Origin: Streptomyces cavernae
Lineage (GTDB): Bacteria > Actinomycetota > Actinomycetes > Streptomycetales > Streptomycetaceae
Direction: 5' to 3'
DNA: 64,000 bases
Assembly: GCF_004023625.1 (NCBI RefSeq)
Contig: NZ_ML137712.1
Span: forward strand, 62,001 to 126,000
The number at the start of each line of letters is the position of its first letter. Positions within the stretch are counted from its first letter, which is position 1. Positions 14,856 to 24,131 of this stretch are shown here, piece after piece. The notes under the pieces were generated by a model. The model had not been told where the DNA came from. It saw only the letters and a program-made list of their open reading frames with translations, and made no database searches. The position numbers and the translations under genes were made by a program.

Positions 14856-17189
14856 GTGACCACAGAGGCGGGGAACGGGATCTCTCGACGAGGTGTGATC
14901 GGCACGGCGGTGGCCGTCGGTGCCGGGGGCCGGCTCGCGGGCGCCGGGACTGCCTGGGCCGCCCCGCAGGCGCGGGAGGCGGCAGGCGGTCCCCATGAAC
15001 GGATGGCCAGAGCCGCCGCTCTGCGATGGCGCCGTATGCCCGGCGACTGGAAGGACGGCCCCTTCCTCGGCAACGGTCTGCTCGGAGTGCAGGTCTACGG
15101 GGGCGCGACCCCCAACACCGTGAAAGTGATGGTCAGCCACAACCATGTGACGGACCAGCGGCCCCAGTGGCGCGCCCCGTACGGCTTCTCACGACTGCCC
15201 ATCGGGCACTTCGACCTCACCCTGGCCGGCGAGGTGACCGGCATCGACTGGACCCTCGACATCTGGGACGCCGAGCTGCGCGGCACCGTCACCACCACCC
15301 GCGGCAGCGTCCGCTTCTCGATGCTGGTCCACAACACCCGCAGCGCGTTACTGGTCTCGACCCGGCCCAGCGCGGGCGAGGAGTCGGCCGCCTGGTCGTT
15401 CACCTGGATGCCCGCCGTCTCACCGCGCGTGAAGGACAAGCCCGCGGACTACACCGGCAACCCCGACCCGCGCACCGGCTCCTCAGGAGCCACCCAGGCC
15501 ACCCACTACGTCGAGCAGCCGCTGGTCGCGGGCGGCGGCTGGACCACCGCCTGGCGCGAACGACGCGTCGGCACCGGCAGGTTGCTGGCCGCGCACATCG
15601 TCTACCGCTTCCCCGAGGAGCTGTCGGGGACCACGCGGCTCGCCGTCGCCGAGGTGGCCCGCACACTGGCCGCGGACCCGGACGACCTGGTGCGCGCGCA
15701 CCGCGCCTGGTGGCACCGTTTCCACCGGCGCAGTCTGCTGTCCGTACCCGACAAGCGTCTCCAGGACTTCTACTGGATCCAGCTCTACAAGGCCGCCTGC
15801 GCCACCCGGGCCGGCGGGCCGTCGATGTCCGAGTGGGGGCCGTGGTACCCCGAGACCGGCGGGAGCTGGACCGCCGTGTGGTGGAACCTCAACGTCCAGA
15901 TCGCCACCTGGCTGGTCCAGGGGTCGAACCACCTCGAACTGGACTCCGTCACCTCGACCTTCAAGGACTTCGAGGAGAACCTGCCACTGTCCGTGCCGCC
16001 CGCGTACCGGGACGGTCAGACCTACGCCCTCGCGCACCCGTCGGACTGGCGCTTGCGTCCCGGGGCGAAGACCGTCGGCGTTCCGGGCACCTCCGCCAAG
16101 ACGGACAACAACGGCAACCTGAGCTGGGCCCTGCACAACATCTGGCTCAGCTACCGCCACACCATGGACATCCGCATCGTGCGCGACGTCCTCTTCCCGA
16201 TCCTCGTCAAGGCCGTGAACTTCTACGACCACTTCCTGCACGAGGGGAGCGACGGAAAGCTGCACCTGCCGCTGACCCGGTCCCCGGAGTGGGCGGACGT
16301 CGAGGACTGCACCTACGATCTCTCCCTGCTCCGCTGGGGGTGCACCACGCTCCTGGACTGTCTGCGCATCCTCCGTACGGACCACCCGCGCGCCCCACGC
16401 TGGCGCGAGATCCTGGGGCGCCTGGTGGACTACCCGCGGGACGCCACCGGCGTGCTGATCGGCGCAGGGAAGCCGCTCACCGAGTCCCACCGGCACTTCT
16501 CGCACATGCTGTGGCTGTACCCGCTGGGCGAACTGGACTGGGACCGGCCGGAAGACCGGGACATCATCCGGACGACGTTCGACCACTGGGTCAAGGACCG
16601 CGGGTTGTGGGCCGGTTACAGCTACGCCTGCGCGTCCTCGATGGCCTCCCGGATGGAACGGCCCGAGGAGGCACTGGACTTCCTGACGTTCTTCACCGAC
16701 GGCGAACTCATCAACAATGCCCGGATGACTCCCAACACCATGTATGTCGAGGGCGGCAATCTGGCCATCGAGAGCCCGCTGTCGGCGGCCCAGTCGATCC
16801 TCGACATGACGGTGCAGAGCCGCGGCGGCGTCGTACGGGTCTTCCCGTCGGTTTCCCGGCGCTGGCCGGACGCCTCGGTGCAGTCGCTGCGCACCGAGGG
16901 CGCGTTCCTCGTCGACGCGGACCGCTCGGCGGGCCGGACGCGCTGGGTCCGGGTGCACAGCGAGGCGGGAGCGCCGCTGGTGCTGCAACACGGCATCGAG
17001 GGCGGGATCGAGGTGAGGGACGGGCGCGGGCGCCGGCTGCCGTACCGGGAGCGGGGGCAGGGCCGGATCGAGATCCCGCTCGGCCGGGAGGAGACGGCCG
17101 TCATCGTCCCCCGCGGCACCCGTCCGGACCTGGCCGCACGCGACGTCCCGGCCATCGGTGAGGCACAGCCGTGGGGGCTGCCGGGCTGA
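14856..17189 (+). CDS. Secreted GH95-like glycoside hydrolase (Tat substrate)
   Basis: 777 aa exported protein. The N-terminus has a twin-arginine signal (ISRRGVIGTAVAVGAGG) ending near TAWA. The beta-domain opens with WKDGPFLGNGLLGVQVYGG and a long alpha/alpha barrel follows with WNLNVQIATW and HRHFSHMLWLYP, close to the GH95 signature around the catalytic region. GH95 enzymes remove alpha-L-fucose or alpha-L-galactose from plant glycans; specificity here is inferred only to family level. The GTG at 14856 has GGGAGG 8 nt upstream. The length fits the family and the frame is intact. A strong hairpin follows the stop. Confidence 0.85.
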   Translation: MTTEAGNGISRRGVIGTAVAVGAGGRLAGAGTAWAAPQAREAAGGPHERMARAAALRWRRMPGDWKDGPFLGNGLLGVQVYGGATPNTVKVMVSHNHVTDQRPQWRAPYGFSRLPIGHFDLTLAGEVTGIDWTLDIWDAELRGTVTTTRGSVRFSMLVHNTRSALLVSTRPSAGEESAAWSFTWMPAVSPRVKDKPADYTGNPDPRTGSSGATQATHYVEQPLVAGGGWTTAWRERRVGTGRLLAAHIVYRFPEELSGTTRLAVAEVARTLAADPDDLVRAHRAWWHRFHRRSLLSVPDKRLQDFYWIQLYKAACATRAGGPSMSEWGPWYPETGGSWTAVWWNLNVQIATWLVQGSNHLELDSVTSTFKDFEENLPLSVPPAYRDGQTYALAHPSDWRLRPGAKTVGVPGTSAKTDNNGNLSWALHNIWLSYRHTMDIRIVRDVLFPILVKAVNFYDHFLHEGSDGKLHLPLTRSPEWADVEDCTYDLSLLRWGCTTLLDCLRILRTDHPRAPRWREILGRLVDYPRDATGVLIGAGKPLTESHRHFSHMLWLYPLGELDWDRPEDRDIIRTTFDHWVKDRGLWAGYSYACASSMASRMERPEEALDFLTFFTDGELINNARMTPNTMYVEGGNLAIESPLSAAQSILDMTVQSRGGVVRVFPSVSRRWPDASVQSLRTEGAFLVDADRSAGRTRWVRVHSEAGAPLVLQHGIEGGIEVRDGRGRRLPYRERGQGRIEIPLGREETAVIVPRGTRPDLAARDVPAIGEAQPWGLPG

Positions 17190-17202
17190 ACCGGCGTCCT
17201 GC

Positions 17203-17242
17203 GAGCGAGGGCCCCGGCCGCACGGTCGGGGCCCTCGCTCGT
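17203..17242 (+). terminator. Terminator of the GH95-like gene
   Basis: A 15-bp perfect stem (CGAGCGAGGGCCCCG and its complement) with a 10-nt loop begins 13 bp after the stop codon. Confidence 0.8.
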
Positions 17243-17545
17243 GGTGTGTCCGGACGGCCGGGGACCCCGCCCGTCCAGTGCCCAGGCGGCGGGCGACCCG
17301 CTCGTCCGGTGTCCGGGCGGCAGTGTGGGACATCTCTCGTCCGGTACACAGACCACGAGGTCATGCCGTACGTACGGCTCCCCGGGGACGCCCGAACGGC
17401 CCCTTCCGCGTGGCCGGTGCCCACGGGCGGCCCTAACTTCGTACTAAAATCTCCGGCTTGTTTGGAGCTGGACCGGAATATCCCCAGGCAGACCTGCGGG
17501 CCCACCAGCGCCCCGGACGCTCCGGGTACGAGATCTGAGGATCCG
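17243..17545 (+). promoter_or_regulatory. Leader region of the Pls-like NRPS operon
   Basis: About 300 bp without a gene. Copies of GTCCGG-TG-CCGGGCGGC recur in 17246-17330. An AT-rich island CTAACTTCGTACTAAAAT at 17433-17450 is the only likely promoter core, with TAAAAT at 17445-17450 as a possible -10 element; no good -35 was seen. It lies about 95 bp before the NRPS start. Confidence 0.35.
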
Positions 17546-20500
17546 ATGGCAGCCCTGCAAGAGAGCCCGGCGCTCGCGTTGCTGGACGACGACGCGATGC
17601 GCAGGGAGTTCGGTGACACGGCCCGCTTCTCGGCCGGGTCCGCGGCTCCGCCCCGCACTCTCGTGGACGTCTTCGAGGCCGCCGTACGCGCGCACCCCGA
17701 CGAGCCGGCCCTGGACGATGGACGGGCCTCCCTCAGCTACCGGGCGCTGGCCGCCGAGGTCGAGCTGCTGCGGCGCCGTCTGGGGGCGGCCGGTGTGGGG
17801 CTCGGTGACCGGGTCGGTGTGCGGATCCCGTCGGGCACCAACGAGTTGTACGTGGCGATCCTGGCGGTGCTCGCGGCCGGTGCCGCCTACGTGCCGGTGG
17901 ACTTCGAGGATCCGGACGAGCGGGCCGAGTTGGTCTTCGGCGAGGCCCGGGTGCGTGCGGTGATCGGCGCCGGGCACCGGCTGACCGTGCACGGCCGGTC
18001 AGAGGCAGGCGCCGGACGACCCGAGGCGGACTCCGGACGGCCGGGCGTCGAGCACGACGCGTGGATCATCTTCACCTCCGGCTCGACCGGGAAGCCCAAG
18101 GGTGTCGCCGTCACCCACCGCAGCGCCGCCGCGTTCGTGGACGCCGAGGCGGCCCTGTTCCTCGCCGAGGAGCCGATCGGTCCCGGCGACCGGGTCATGG
18201 CCGGGCTGTCCGTCGCCTTCGACGCCTCCTGCGAGGAGATGTGGCTGGCCTGGCGGTACGGGGCCTGTCTGGTGCCCGTGCCGCGGGCGCAGGTCCGCAG
18301 TGGTGCCGACCTCGGGCCGTGGCTTGTCGAGCAGGAGATCACCGTCGTGTCGACGGTGCCGACGCTGGCCGCGCTGTGGGAGCCGGAGACGCTCAACGAC
18401 GTCCGGCTGCTGATCTTCGGTGGCGAGGCCTGCCCGCCGGAGCTGGCGCAGCGGCTGGTGACGGAGGGCCGGGAGGTGTGGAACACCTACGGGCCGACCG
18501 AGGCGACCGTGGTGGCCTGCGCCTCGCTGCTGACCGGCGAGGAGCCGGTCCGGATCGGGCTGCCGCTGGACGGCTGGGAGCTCGCCGTCGTCGACGAGGC
18601 CGGTGAGCCGGTGCCCATGGGCGGCAGCGGGCAACTCGTGATCGGCGGGGTGGGCCTCGCCCGCTATCTCGACCCCGAGAAGGACGCGGAGAAGTACGCG
18701 CCCCTCGAATCGCTGGGCTGGGAGCGCGCCTACCGCAGTGGCGACCTGGTGAAGGCCGATCGGGAGGGGCTGGTCTTCCTGGGGCGCGCTGACGAGCAGA
18801 TCAAGCTCGGCGGACGGCGGATCGAGCTCGGCGAAGTCGATGCCGCCCTGCAGGCCCTGCCGGGTGTCGCGGGCGCCGCGGCCGCGGTGCGGACGGCACG
18901 CAGCGGAAACCAGCTGCTCGTCGGCTATGTCGTCACCCAGGACGGCTGGGACCAGGCGACGGCCGTGGAGAAGCTGCGCGCGGAGCTGCCGGCCGCGCTG
19001 GTACCGCTGCTCGCGCCGGTGGCCGAGCTGCCGACCCGTACGTCCGGGAAGGTGGACCGGGCCGCGCTGCCCTGGCCCCTGAAGGGGCTGGAGACGGGCC
19101 CTGCGGAGCGGTTGTACGGCACCGAGGCGTGGCTCGCCGAGCAGTGGGCCGAGGTGCTCGGGATTCCGGTGTCGAGCGCCGGTGACGACTTCTTCGCCAT
19201 CGGGGGCGGCTCTCTGGCCGCCGCGCAGCTCACCACCCGGCTGCGCGCCCGCTACCCCAGCGCCGCGGTCCTCGACATCTATCAGCAGCCGACGCTGCGC
19301 AAGCTGGCCCGGTATCTGGAGCGGTCCGCGCCGGACGACGGCTCGCTGCGGGAGGTCGCGCCGGTCCCGGTACGCGCCGGGGTCGGCCAACTGCTGCTGC
19401 TTCTCCCGCTGTTCACGCTGGTCGGGCTGCGCTGGAGCGTGGCGCTCGCCGCGTTCGGCAATGTGCTGCACTGGTTCGGCCCGTATCCCTGGGCTGCCGG
19501 CGTTTCCTGGTGGGTCGTCGGCGCGGGTGGCGTGCTGCTGTTCTCTCCGCCGGGGCGGCTCGCGATCGCCGCGGGCGGGGCCCGGCTGCTGCTGCGCGGC
19601 ATCAAGCCCGGTCGTTACGCCCGCGGCGGCGGTGTGCATCTGCGGCTGTGGACGGCGGAGCGGCTGGCGGAGTTCAGCGGGGCGACCTCGCTGACGGGTG
19701 CCTGGCTGGAGCGGTACGCGCGTGCCCTCGGCTGCAAGATCGGCGAGGACGTGGACCTGCACTCGTTGCCGCCGGTGACCGGGATGCTCAAGCTGGGCCG
19801 GGGCGCGGCGGTGGAGTCCGAGGTGGATCTGTCCGGGCACTGGCTGGACGGTGACCGGCTGGAGGTCGGGGCCGTGAAGGTGGGCGCGCACGCGGTGGTG
19901 GGCACGCGGAGCGTGCTGTTCCCGGGTGCCCGGGTCGGCAAGCGGGCCGAGGTGGCGCCCGGTTCTGCCGTGGTCGGGCAGATCCCGACCGGGCAGCGCT
20001 GGGCGGGTGCGCCCGCGGTGAAACTGGGCAAGGCCAAGCGGGACTGGCCCAAGCAGCGCCCGCGGCGGGGCAGGTACTGGCGGGCGATGTACGGGGCGAC
20101 CGGTTTCGGGCTGAGTGCGCTGCCGGTGCTGTCCGCCGGGGCGGCGCTGGCGCTGGCGAGTGGATTCGTGGCGGCGGACGCCGGGTTCGCCGAAGCCCTG
20201 CGGGGTGCCGCGCTCGCGCTGGTCCCGGCGACGCTGGCGTTCGGGCTGGCGTACGCGCTGCTGATCCTGGTGGGCGTACGGCTGCTGAGTGTGGGGCTGC
20301 GCGAGGGCACCCACCCCACGCACGGCCGGGTGGGCTGGCAGGCCTGGACGGTCACGCAGTTGATGGACCGCTCACGGGAGACGCTTTTCCCGCTGTACGC
20401 CGGGCTGATCACACCGGTGTGGCTGCGGCTGCTGGGAATGCGGATCGGGCGGGGCGCGGAGGTGTCGACGGTGCTGGCGCTGCCGAGCCTGACGACGGTG

Positions 20501-21460
20501 GGCGAGGGTGCGTTCCTCGCCGACGACACGCTGACCGCGCCCTATGAACTGGGCGGCGGCTGGGTACGGATCGGGCGTGCGCAGATCGGGCGCCGGGCGT
20601 TCCTGGGCAATTCGGGGATGACGGCGCCGGGCCGCAGCGTGCCGGACGGTGGTCTGGTCGGGGTGCTCTCGGCGACGCCGAAGAAGGCGAAGAAGGGCAG
20701 CTCGTACCTGGGGCTGCCGCCGGTGAAGCTGCCGCGGGCCGCGGCAGGCGGCGATCAGGGCCGCACGTACGACCCTCCCGCGCGACTGCTGTGGGCGCGC
20801 GGGCTGGTCGAACTGTGCCGGATCGTGCCGGTGTTGTGCTCGGCTGCGCTGGCGGCGGGGACGGTGGCGGCGCTCGGCGCGCTGTTCGGCGCGCTGGGGG
20901 GCTGGGCGTGGCTGCTGGCCGGTGTGGTGTTCCTCGCTGCCGGGGTCGTGGCCGCGGTGGTGTCGATCGTGGCGAAGTGGCTGCTGGTAGGCCGGCACCG
21001 CAGCGGTGAACATCCGCTGTGGAGCGGTTTCGTGTGGCGCAACGAGCTCGCGGACACGTTCGTGGAGGTGCTCGCCGTGCCGTGGCTGGCCGGTTCCGTT
21101 CCGGGTACCCCGCTGATGACGCTGTGGCTGCGCGGGCTGGGGGCCCGGATCGGGCGGGGTGTGTGGGTGGAGAGCTACTGGCTGCCGGAGACGGACCTGG
21201 TGACCTTGGAGGACGCGGCCACGGTCAACCGGGGCTGTGTGCTGCAGACCCACCTCTTCCACGACCGGATCTTGCGGACGGATACTGTGGTCCTCCGTGA
21301 GGGCGCGACGCTGGGCCCTGGCGGAATCGTCCTGCCCGGCAGCACGATCGGTGCCCGCAGCACGCTGGGTCCCGCGTCGCTGGTGATGGCCGCGGAGTCC
21401 GTTCCCGACGACACCCGCTGGCTGGGCAACCCGATCGAGGCATGGCGTCCGCGGAAGTGA
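17546..21460 (+). CDS. Pls/PosA-type single-module NRPS (isopeptide polymer synthetase family)
   Basis: 1304 aa membrane enzyme with the architecture of epsilon-poly-L-lysine synthetase Pls (A, T, then three membrane-helix pairs alternating with three tandem terminal domains). The adenylation domain spans about 25-520 with IIFTSGSTGKPKG, FDASCEEMW, NTYGPTEA and GRADEQIKLGGRRIELGE. The carrier domain has DDFFAIGGGSL with the phosphopantetheine Ser556. Helix pairs lie near 610-680, 850-920 and 1085-1150. The soluble parts between them show left-handed hexapeptide-like repeats. There is no thioesterase or canonical condensation HHxxxDG motif, as in Pls. It should activate one amino acid and chain it into a homopolymer. 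An M1 peptidase gene follows. Confidence 0.9.
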   Translation: MAALQESPALALLDDDAMRREFGDTARFSAGSAAPPRTLVDVFEAAVRAHPDEPALDDGRASLSYRALAAEVELLRRRLGAAGVGLGDRVGVRIPSGTNELYVAILAVLAAGAAYVPVDFEDPDERAELVFGEARVRAVIGAGHRLTVHGRSEAGAGRPEADSGRPGVEHDAWIIFTSGSTGKPKGVAVTHRSAAAFVDAEAALFLAEEPIGPGDRVMAGLSVAFDASCEEMWLAWRYGACLVPVPRAQVRSGADLGPWLVEQEITVVSTVPTLAALWEPETLNDVRLLIFGGEACPPELAQRLVTEGREVWNTYGPTEATVVACASLLTGEEPVRIGLPLDGWELAVVDEAGEPVPMGGSGQLVIGGVGLARYLDPEKDAEKYAPLESLGWERAYRSGDLVKADREGLVFLGRADEQIKLGGRRIELGEVDAALQALPGVAGAAAAVRTARSGNQLLVGYVVTQDGWDQATAVEKLRAELPAALVPLLAPVAELPTRTSGKVDRAALPWPLKGLETGPAERLYGTEAWLAEQWAEVLGIPVSSAGDDFFAIGGGSLAAAQLTTRLRARYPSAAVLDIYQQPTLRKLARYLERSAPDDGSLREVAPVPVRAGVGQLLLLLPLFTLVGLRWSVALAAFGNVLHWFGPYPWAAGVSWWVVGAGGVLLFSPPGRLAIAAGGARLLLRGIKPGRYARGGGVHLRLWTAERLAEFSGATSLTGAWLERYARALGCKIGEDVDLHSLPPVTGMLKLGRGAAVESEVDLSGHWLDGDRLEVGAVKVGAHAVVGTRSVLFPGARVGKRAEVAPGSAVVGQIPTGQRWAGAPAVKLGKAKRDWPKQRPRRGRYWRAMYGATGFGLSALPVLSAGAALALASGFVAADAGFAEALRGAALALVPATLAFGLAYALLILVGVRLLSVGLREGTHPTHGRVGWQAWTVTQLMDRSRETLFPLYAGLITPVWLRLLGMRIGRGAEVSTVLALPSLTTVGEGAFLADDTLTAPYELGGGWVRIGRAQIGRRAFLGNSGMTAPGRSVPDGGLVGVLSATPKKAKKGSSYLGLPPVKLPRAAAGGDQGRTYDPPARLLWARGLVELCRIVPVLCSAALAAGTVAALGALFGALGGWAWLLAGVVFLAAGVVAAVVSIVAKWLLVGRHRSGEHPLWSGFVWRNELADTFVEVLAVPWLAGSVPGTPLMTLWLRGLGARIGRGVWVESYWLPETDLVTLEDAATVNRGCVLQTHLFHDRILRTDTVVLREGATLGPGGIVLPGSTIGARSTLGPASLVMAAESVPDDTRWLGNPIEAWRPRK

Positions 21461-21555
21461 GCGGCACCGGCCACTCCCGTGGCGTGGCTCGCCCCGGGCC
21501 GGGGGACGGTGCACCGGCACGACACACGAGCACACCGCAGGGAGTAGACACAGCA

Positions 21556-23007
21556 GTGAGCCCTCGATCGAAGGCGGGCCCGCAGGCGAAGACGGGGTCT
21601 CAGGTGAAGACGGGCCCACAGCCGAGGACGGGAACCGATCCGTACTTCCCCGCCAACGGCGATGCCCGCTACCGGGTGCACCGCTACGAGCTCACGCTGG
21701 ATTACCGTCCGGGGCCGAACCGGCTCGCGGGGACGGCCCGTCTGAACGCGATAGCGGGCCGCGCCGCGCTCTCCGAGTTCCTGCTGAACCTGGCCGACTT
21801 CAAGGTCGGCCGGGTGCGGGTCGACGGCAAGGCCCCGCACTACACGCACCGCGGCGGCAGACTGCGCATCCGCCCCGCGAAGCCGATCCGGGCCGGGGCG
21901 CCGTTCACGGTGGAGGTGCACTGGTCGGGCAATCCGCAGCCGGTGCGCAGTCCTTGGGGCGGGCTCGGCTGGGAGGAGCTGCAGGACGGGGCGCTGGTGG
22001 CGAGTCAGCCGGTGGGTGCCCCGTCGTGGTACCCGTGCAACGACCGTCCCGCGGACAAGGCGTCGTACCAGATCTCGATCACCACGCCGTCGGCGTACTC
22101 GGTGGTGGCCGGGGGCCGGCTGCTGACGCGTACGACGAAGGCGTCCACGACGACCTGGGTGTACGAGCAGTCGGCGCCGACGTCCAGCTATCTGGTGGGG
22201 CTGTCGATCGGGAAGTACCAGACGGTGCTGCTCGGGGATCCGGGTCTCGGCGGGGTGCCGCAGGCCGGGCACATCCCGGCGCACCTGCTGCGGGAGTTCT
22301 CCCGGGACTTCGCGCGGCAGCCCGCGATGATGCAGCTGTTCGAGGAGCTGTTCGGGCCGTATCCGTTCGGTGAGTACGCCGTGGTCGTCGCCGACGAGGA
22401 GCTCGATGTGCCCGTGGAGGCACAGGGGTTGTCGCTGTTCGGCGTCAACCACGTGGACGGTGTGCGGGGTTCGGAGCGGCTGGTGGCGCACGAGCTGGCG
22501 CACCAGTGGTTCGGCAACAGCGTCACGATCGCGGACTGGCGGCACATCTGGCTGAACGAGGGCTTCGCCAAGTACGCGGAGTGGCTGTGGTCGGAGCGTT
22601 CGGGCGGACGCGGCGCGCAGGAGCTGGCCGCGGTCGCGCACCGGAAGCTGGCCGGGCTGCCGCAGGACCTGCGTCTCGCGGATCCGGGCCGGAAGTCGAT
22701 GTTCGACGACCGGCTGTACGAGCGGGGCGGTCTCACCCTGCACGCGCTGCGCTGTGCGCTGGGCGACGAGGCGTTCTTCCGGATGCTGCGCGGCTGGGCG
22801 GCGGTGCACCGCGGCGGGGTCGTCACGACGTCCGCTTTCACGGCGCACGCGTCCCGCTTCACGTCCCGGCCGTTGGACGACCTGTTCACGGCGTGGCTCG
22901 ACGAGACGTCCCTGCCGCCGCTGCCGACGACGACGGCGCCGGTGCCGCTGCGGCCGCCGCACCCACCCCATCCGCCCTTTCCGCCGAGCAGTGCGGGGTC
23001 CGCATGA
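21556..23007 (+). CDS. M1 family zinc aminopeptidase (Pld-like)
   Basis: 483 aa zinc aminopeptidase. HELAHQWFGN with zinc His312 and His316 and catalytic Glu313 is followed by IWLNEGFAKY with the third zinc ligand Glu. The exopeptidase GAMEN position reads VEAQG, a variant seen in actinobacterial M1 enzymes. There is no obvious signal peptide. The start is uncertain: the GTG at 21556 follows GGGAG by 11 nt, whereas the ATG at 21442 overlaps the NRPS by 19 bp and would give 521 aa. Known epsilon-polylysine-degrading enzymes (Pld) are M1-type zinc aminopeptidases, so pairing with the Pls-like gene suggests product trimming or self-protection. YchJ overlaps the 3' end. Confidence 0.88.
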   Translation: MSPRSKAGPQAKTGSQVKTGPQPRTGTDPYFPANGDARYRVHRYELTLDYRPGPNRLAGTARLNAIAGRAALSEFLLNLADFKVGRVRVDGKAPHYTHRGGRLRIRPAKPIRAGAPFTVEVHWSGNPQPVRSPWGGLGWEELQDGALVASQPVGAPSWYPCNDRPADKASYQISITTPSAYSVVAGGRLLTRTTKASTTTWVYEQSAPTSSYLVGLSIGKYQTVLLGDPGLGGVPQAGHIPAHLLREFSRDFARQPAMMQLFEELFGPYPFGEYAVVVADEELDVPVEAQGLSLFGVNHVDGVRGSERLVAHELAHQWFGNSVTIADWRHIWLNEGFAKYAEWLWSERSGGRGAQELAAVAHRKLAGLPQDLRLADPGRKSMFDDRLYERGGLTLHALRCALGDEAFFRMLRGWAAVHRGGVVTTSAFTAHASRFTSRPLDDLFTAWLDETSLPPLPTTTAPVPLRPPHPPHPPFPPSSAGSA

Positions 23008-23435
23008 GCAGCAAGTCCCGGCCGCCCGCGCGGCAGTCCGCACGCCCGTCCTCACGCGCGTCGTCGCGGCCGTCGTCGTGTCCCTGCGGGCTTCCCGAGC
23101 CGTACGAGAAGTGCTGCGGCCGCTACCACGCGGGTGCCGCCGCGCCCACCGCGGAGGGGTTGATGCGGTCGCGGTACAGCGCCTTCGTGATGCGGGACGC
23201 GGCGTATCTGCTGCGGACCTGGCATCCCCGGACGCGACCGTCCGCGGTGGAGTTCGATCCGGGCATGCGCTGGACCGGGCTGGAGGTCACCGCGGTGGAA
23301 GAGGGGTCGGCCTTCCACGCACGGGGGACGGTGACGTTCAAGGCGCACTACCGGGGCGGGGCGCTGCACGAGAGGAGCCGGTTCGAGCGGGTGGACGGGG
23401 CGTGGGTCTACGTCGACGGGGACTTCGTTGAGTAG
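23004..23435 (+). CDS. YchJ family (UPF0225) SEC-C motif protein
   Basis: 143 aa protein. After a Ser/Arg-rich 25-residue leader it has CPCGLPEPYEKCCGRYHAG, the zinc-binding SEC-C-like motif, then LMRSRYSAFVMRDAAYLLRTWHP, the YchJ middle signature, and a NTF2-like fold. The role of YchJ is not established. The ATG overlaps the M1 peptidase stop by 4 bp (ATGA), so it is translated as the third gene of the NRPS operon. The basic serine-rich leader is longer than in most homologues. Confidence 0.9.
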   Translation: MSSKSRPPARQSARPSSRASSRPSSCPCGLPEPYEKCCGRYHAGAAAPTAEGLMRSRYSAFVMRDAAYLLRTWHPRTRPSAVEFDPGMRWTGLEVTAVEEGSAFHARGTVTFKAHYRGGALHERSRFERVDGAWVYVDGDFVE

Positions 23436-23480
23436 TCGGGGCAGGCCGAGTGGTCCGCGTAGTCGGCGGACTGGTCCGCG

Positions 23481-23555
23481 TGGTCAGCGGGCTCGTCCCC
23501 GCTGGGGCGTGGTCAGCGGGCTCGTCCTGCCGGGGCGTGGTCAGCGGGCTCGTCG
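23481..23555. repeat. 28-29 bp tandem repeat (3 copies)
   Basis: TGGTCAGCGGGCTCGTC starts at 23481, 23510 and 23538 with GGGGCG-type linkers. The last copies lie within the 3' end of the GntR remnant and alter its C-terminal residues to a run of Pro, Ala and Arg. Confidence 0.7.
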
Positions 23556-24073
23556 TGCGCGGAGGTCTCCGAGGGGGCCAGTACGTCCAGTTCCCGCAGG
23601 GCGCCGAGGACGATCTCGCGGGTGAGTTCCTCCGCGCGGGCAGCGTCCCGGCCGCGGACCGCCTCCGCGACCCGGACGTGCAGGGTGACCGCCTCGGGGT
23701 CGGGGTCCCAGAACATCACCCGGTGCTGGGTGCGGCCGGTCAGGGTCTCCGCGACGACATCGCCGAGGCGGGCGAACATCTCGTTGCCGGAGGCGCTGAG
23801 GATGATCCGGTGGAAAGCCATGTCGTGGACGAGATACTCCTCGAGCCGATGGCCGCGTGAGGTCGCGACCATGTCGAGGGCGCACTCGGTGAGTGCCGCG
23901 CACTGCCGGGCATCGGCGTTGCGGGCGGCGAGGCCGGCGGCCACCGGTTCGACCGCCGAGCGCAGCACGGTCAGTGAGCGCAGTTGGTGCGGCCGGTCGG
24001 CGCCCGCGAGGCGCCAGCGGATGACCTGGGGGTCGTAGACGTTCCTTTAGGTGTCCAGCCCTTGGTTAGTCAT
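23513..24073 (-). pseudogene. GntR/FadR-type gluconate regulator with deleted DNA-binding domain
   Basis: The 151-aa open frame 23513-23968 is a clear FCD ligand-binding domain (LEEYLVHDMAFHRIILSASG; ASGNEMFARL). In-frame family sequence continues upstream, NVYDPQVIRWRLAGADRP, up to 24043. Just before it is a TAA stop (24047-24049), preceded in the same frame by ATG at 24071-24073 and MTNQGLDT, which looks like the family's N-terminus. The 60-65 residues of winged helix expected between are missing. A start at the GTG 23968 would make only the effector half. It is divergent from gluconokinase, whose operon this family usually represses. Confidence 0.8.
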
Positions 24074-24079
24074 ATCTAA
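24066..24079. promoter_or_regulatory. Possible GntR operator
   Basis: TTAGTCATATCTAA, an imperfect dyad with TTAG/CTAA arms, overlaps the start of the regulator remnant and lies 53 bp before gluconokinase. Position fits an autoregulated divergent operator; the assignment is inference. Confidence 0.35.
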
Positions 24080-24131
24080 TGGGTTCGATTGTGCTGGGCG
24101 TCCGATGTCGGCGGAGACAAGCGAGGCAGTG

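Noticed and set aside
17190..17545. Start of the NRPS gene upstream of 17546
   Set aside because: The frame is open back to 17171, but that stretch includes the GH95 gene terminator and non-conserved sequence; the family N-terminus begins after ATG 17546.
23513..23968. Intact 151-aa FCD-only regulator
   Set aside because: Family sequence continues in frame upstream to a premature stop, and a start-like segment lies before it, so an internal deletion in a longer gene explains the data better.
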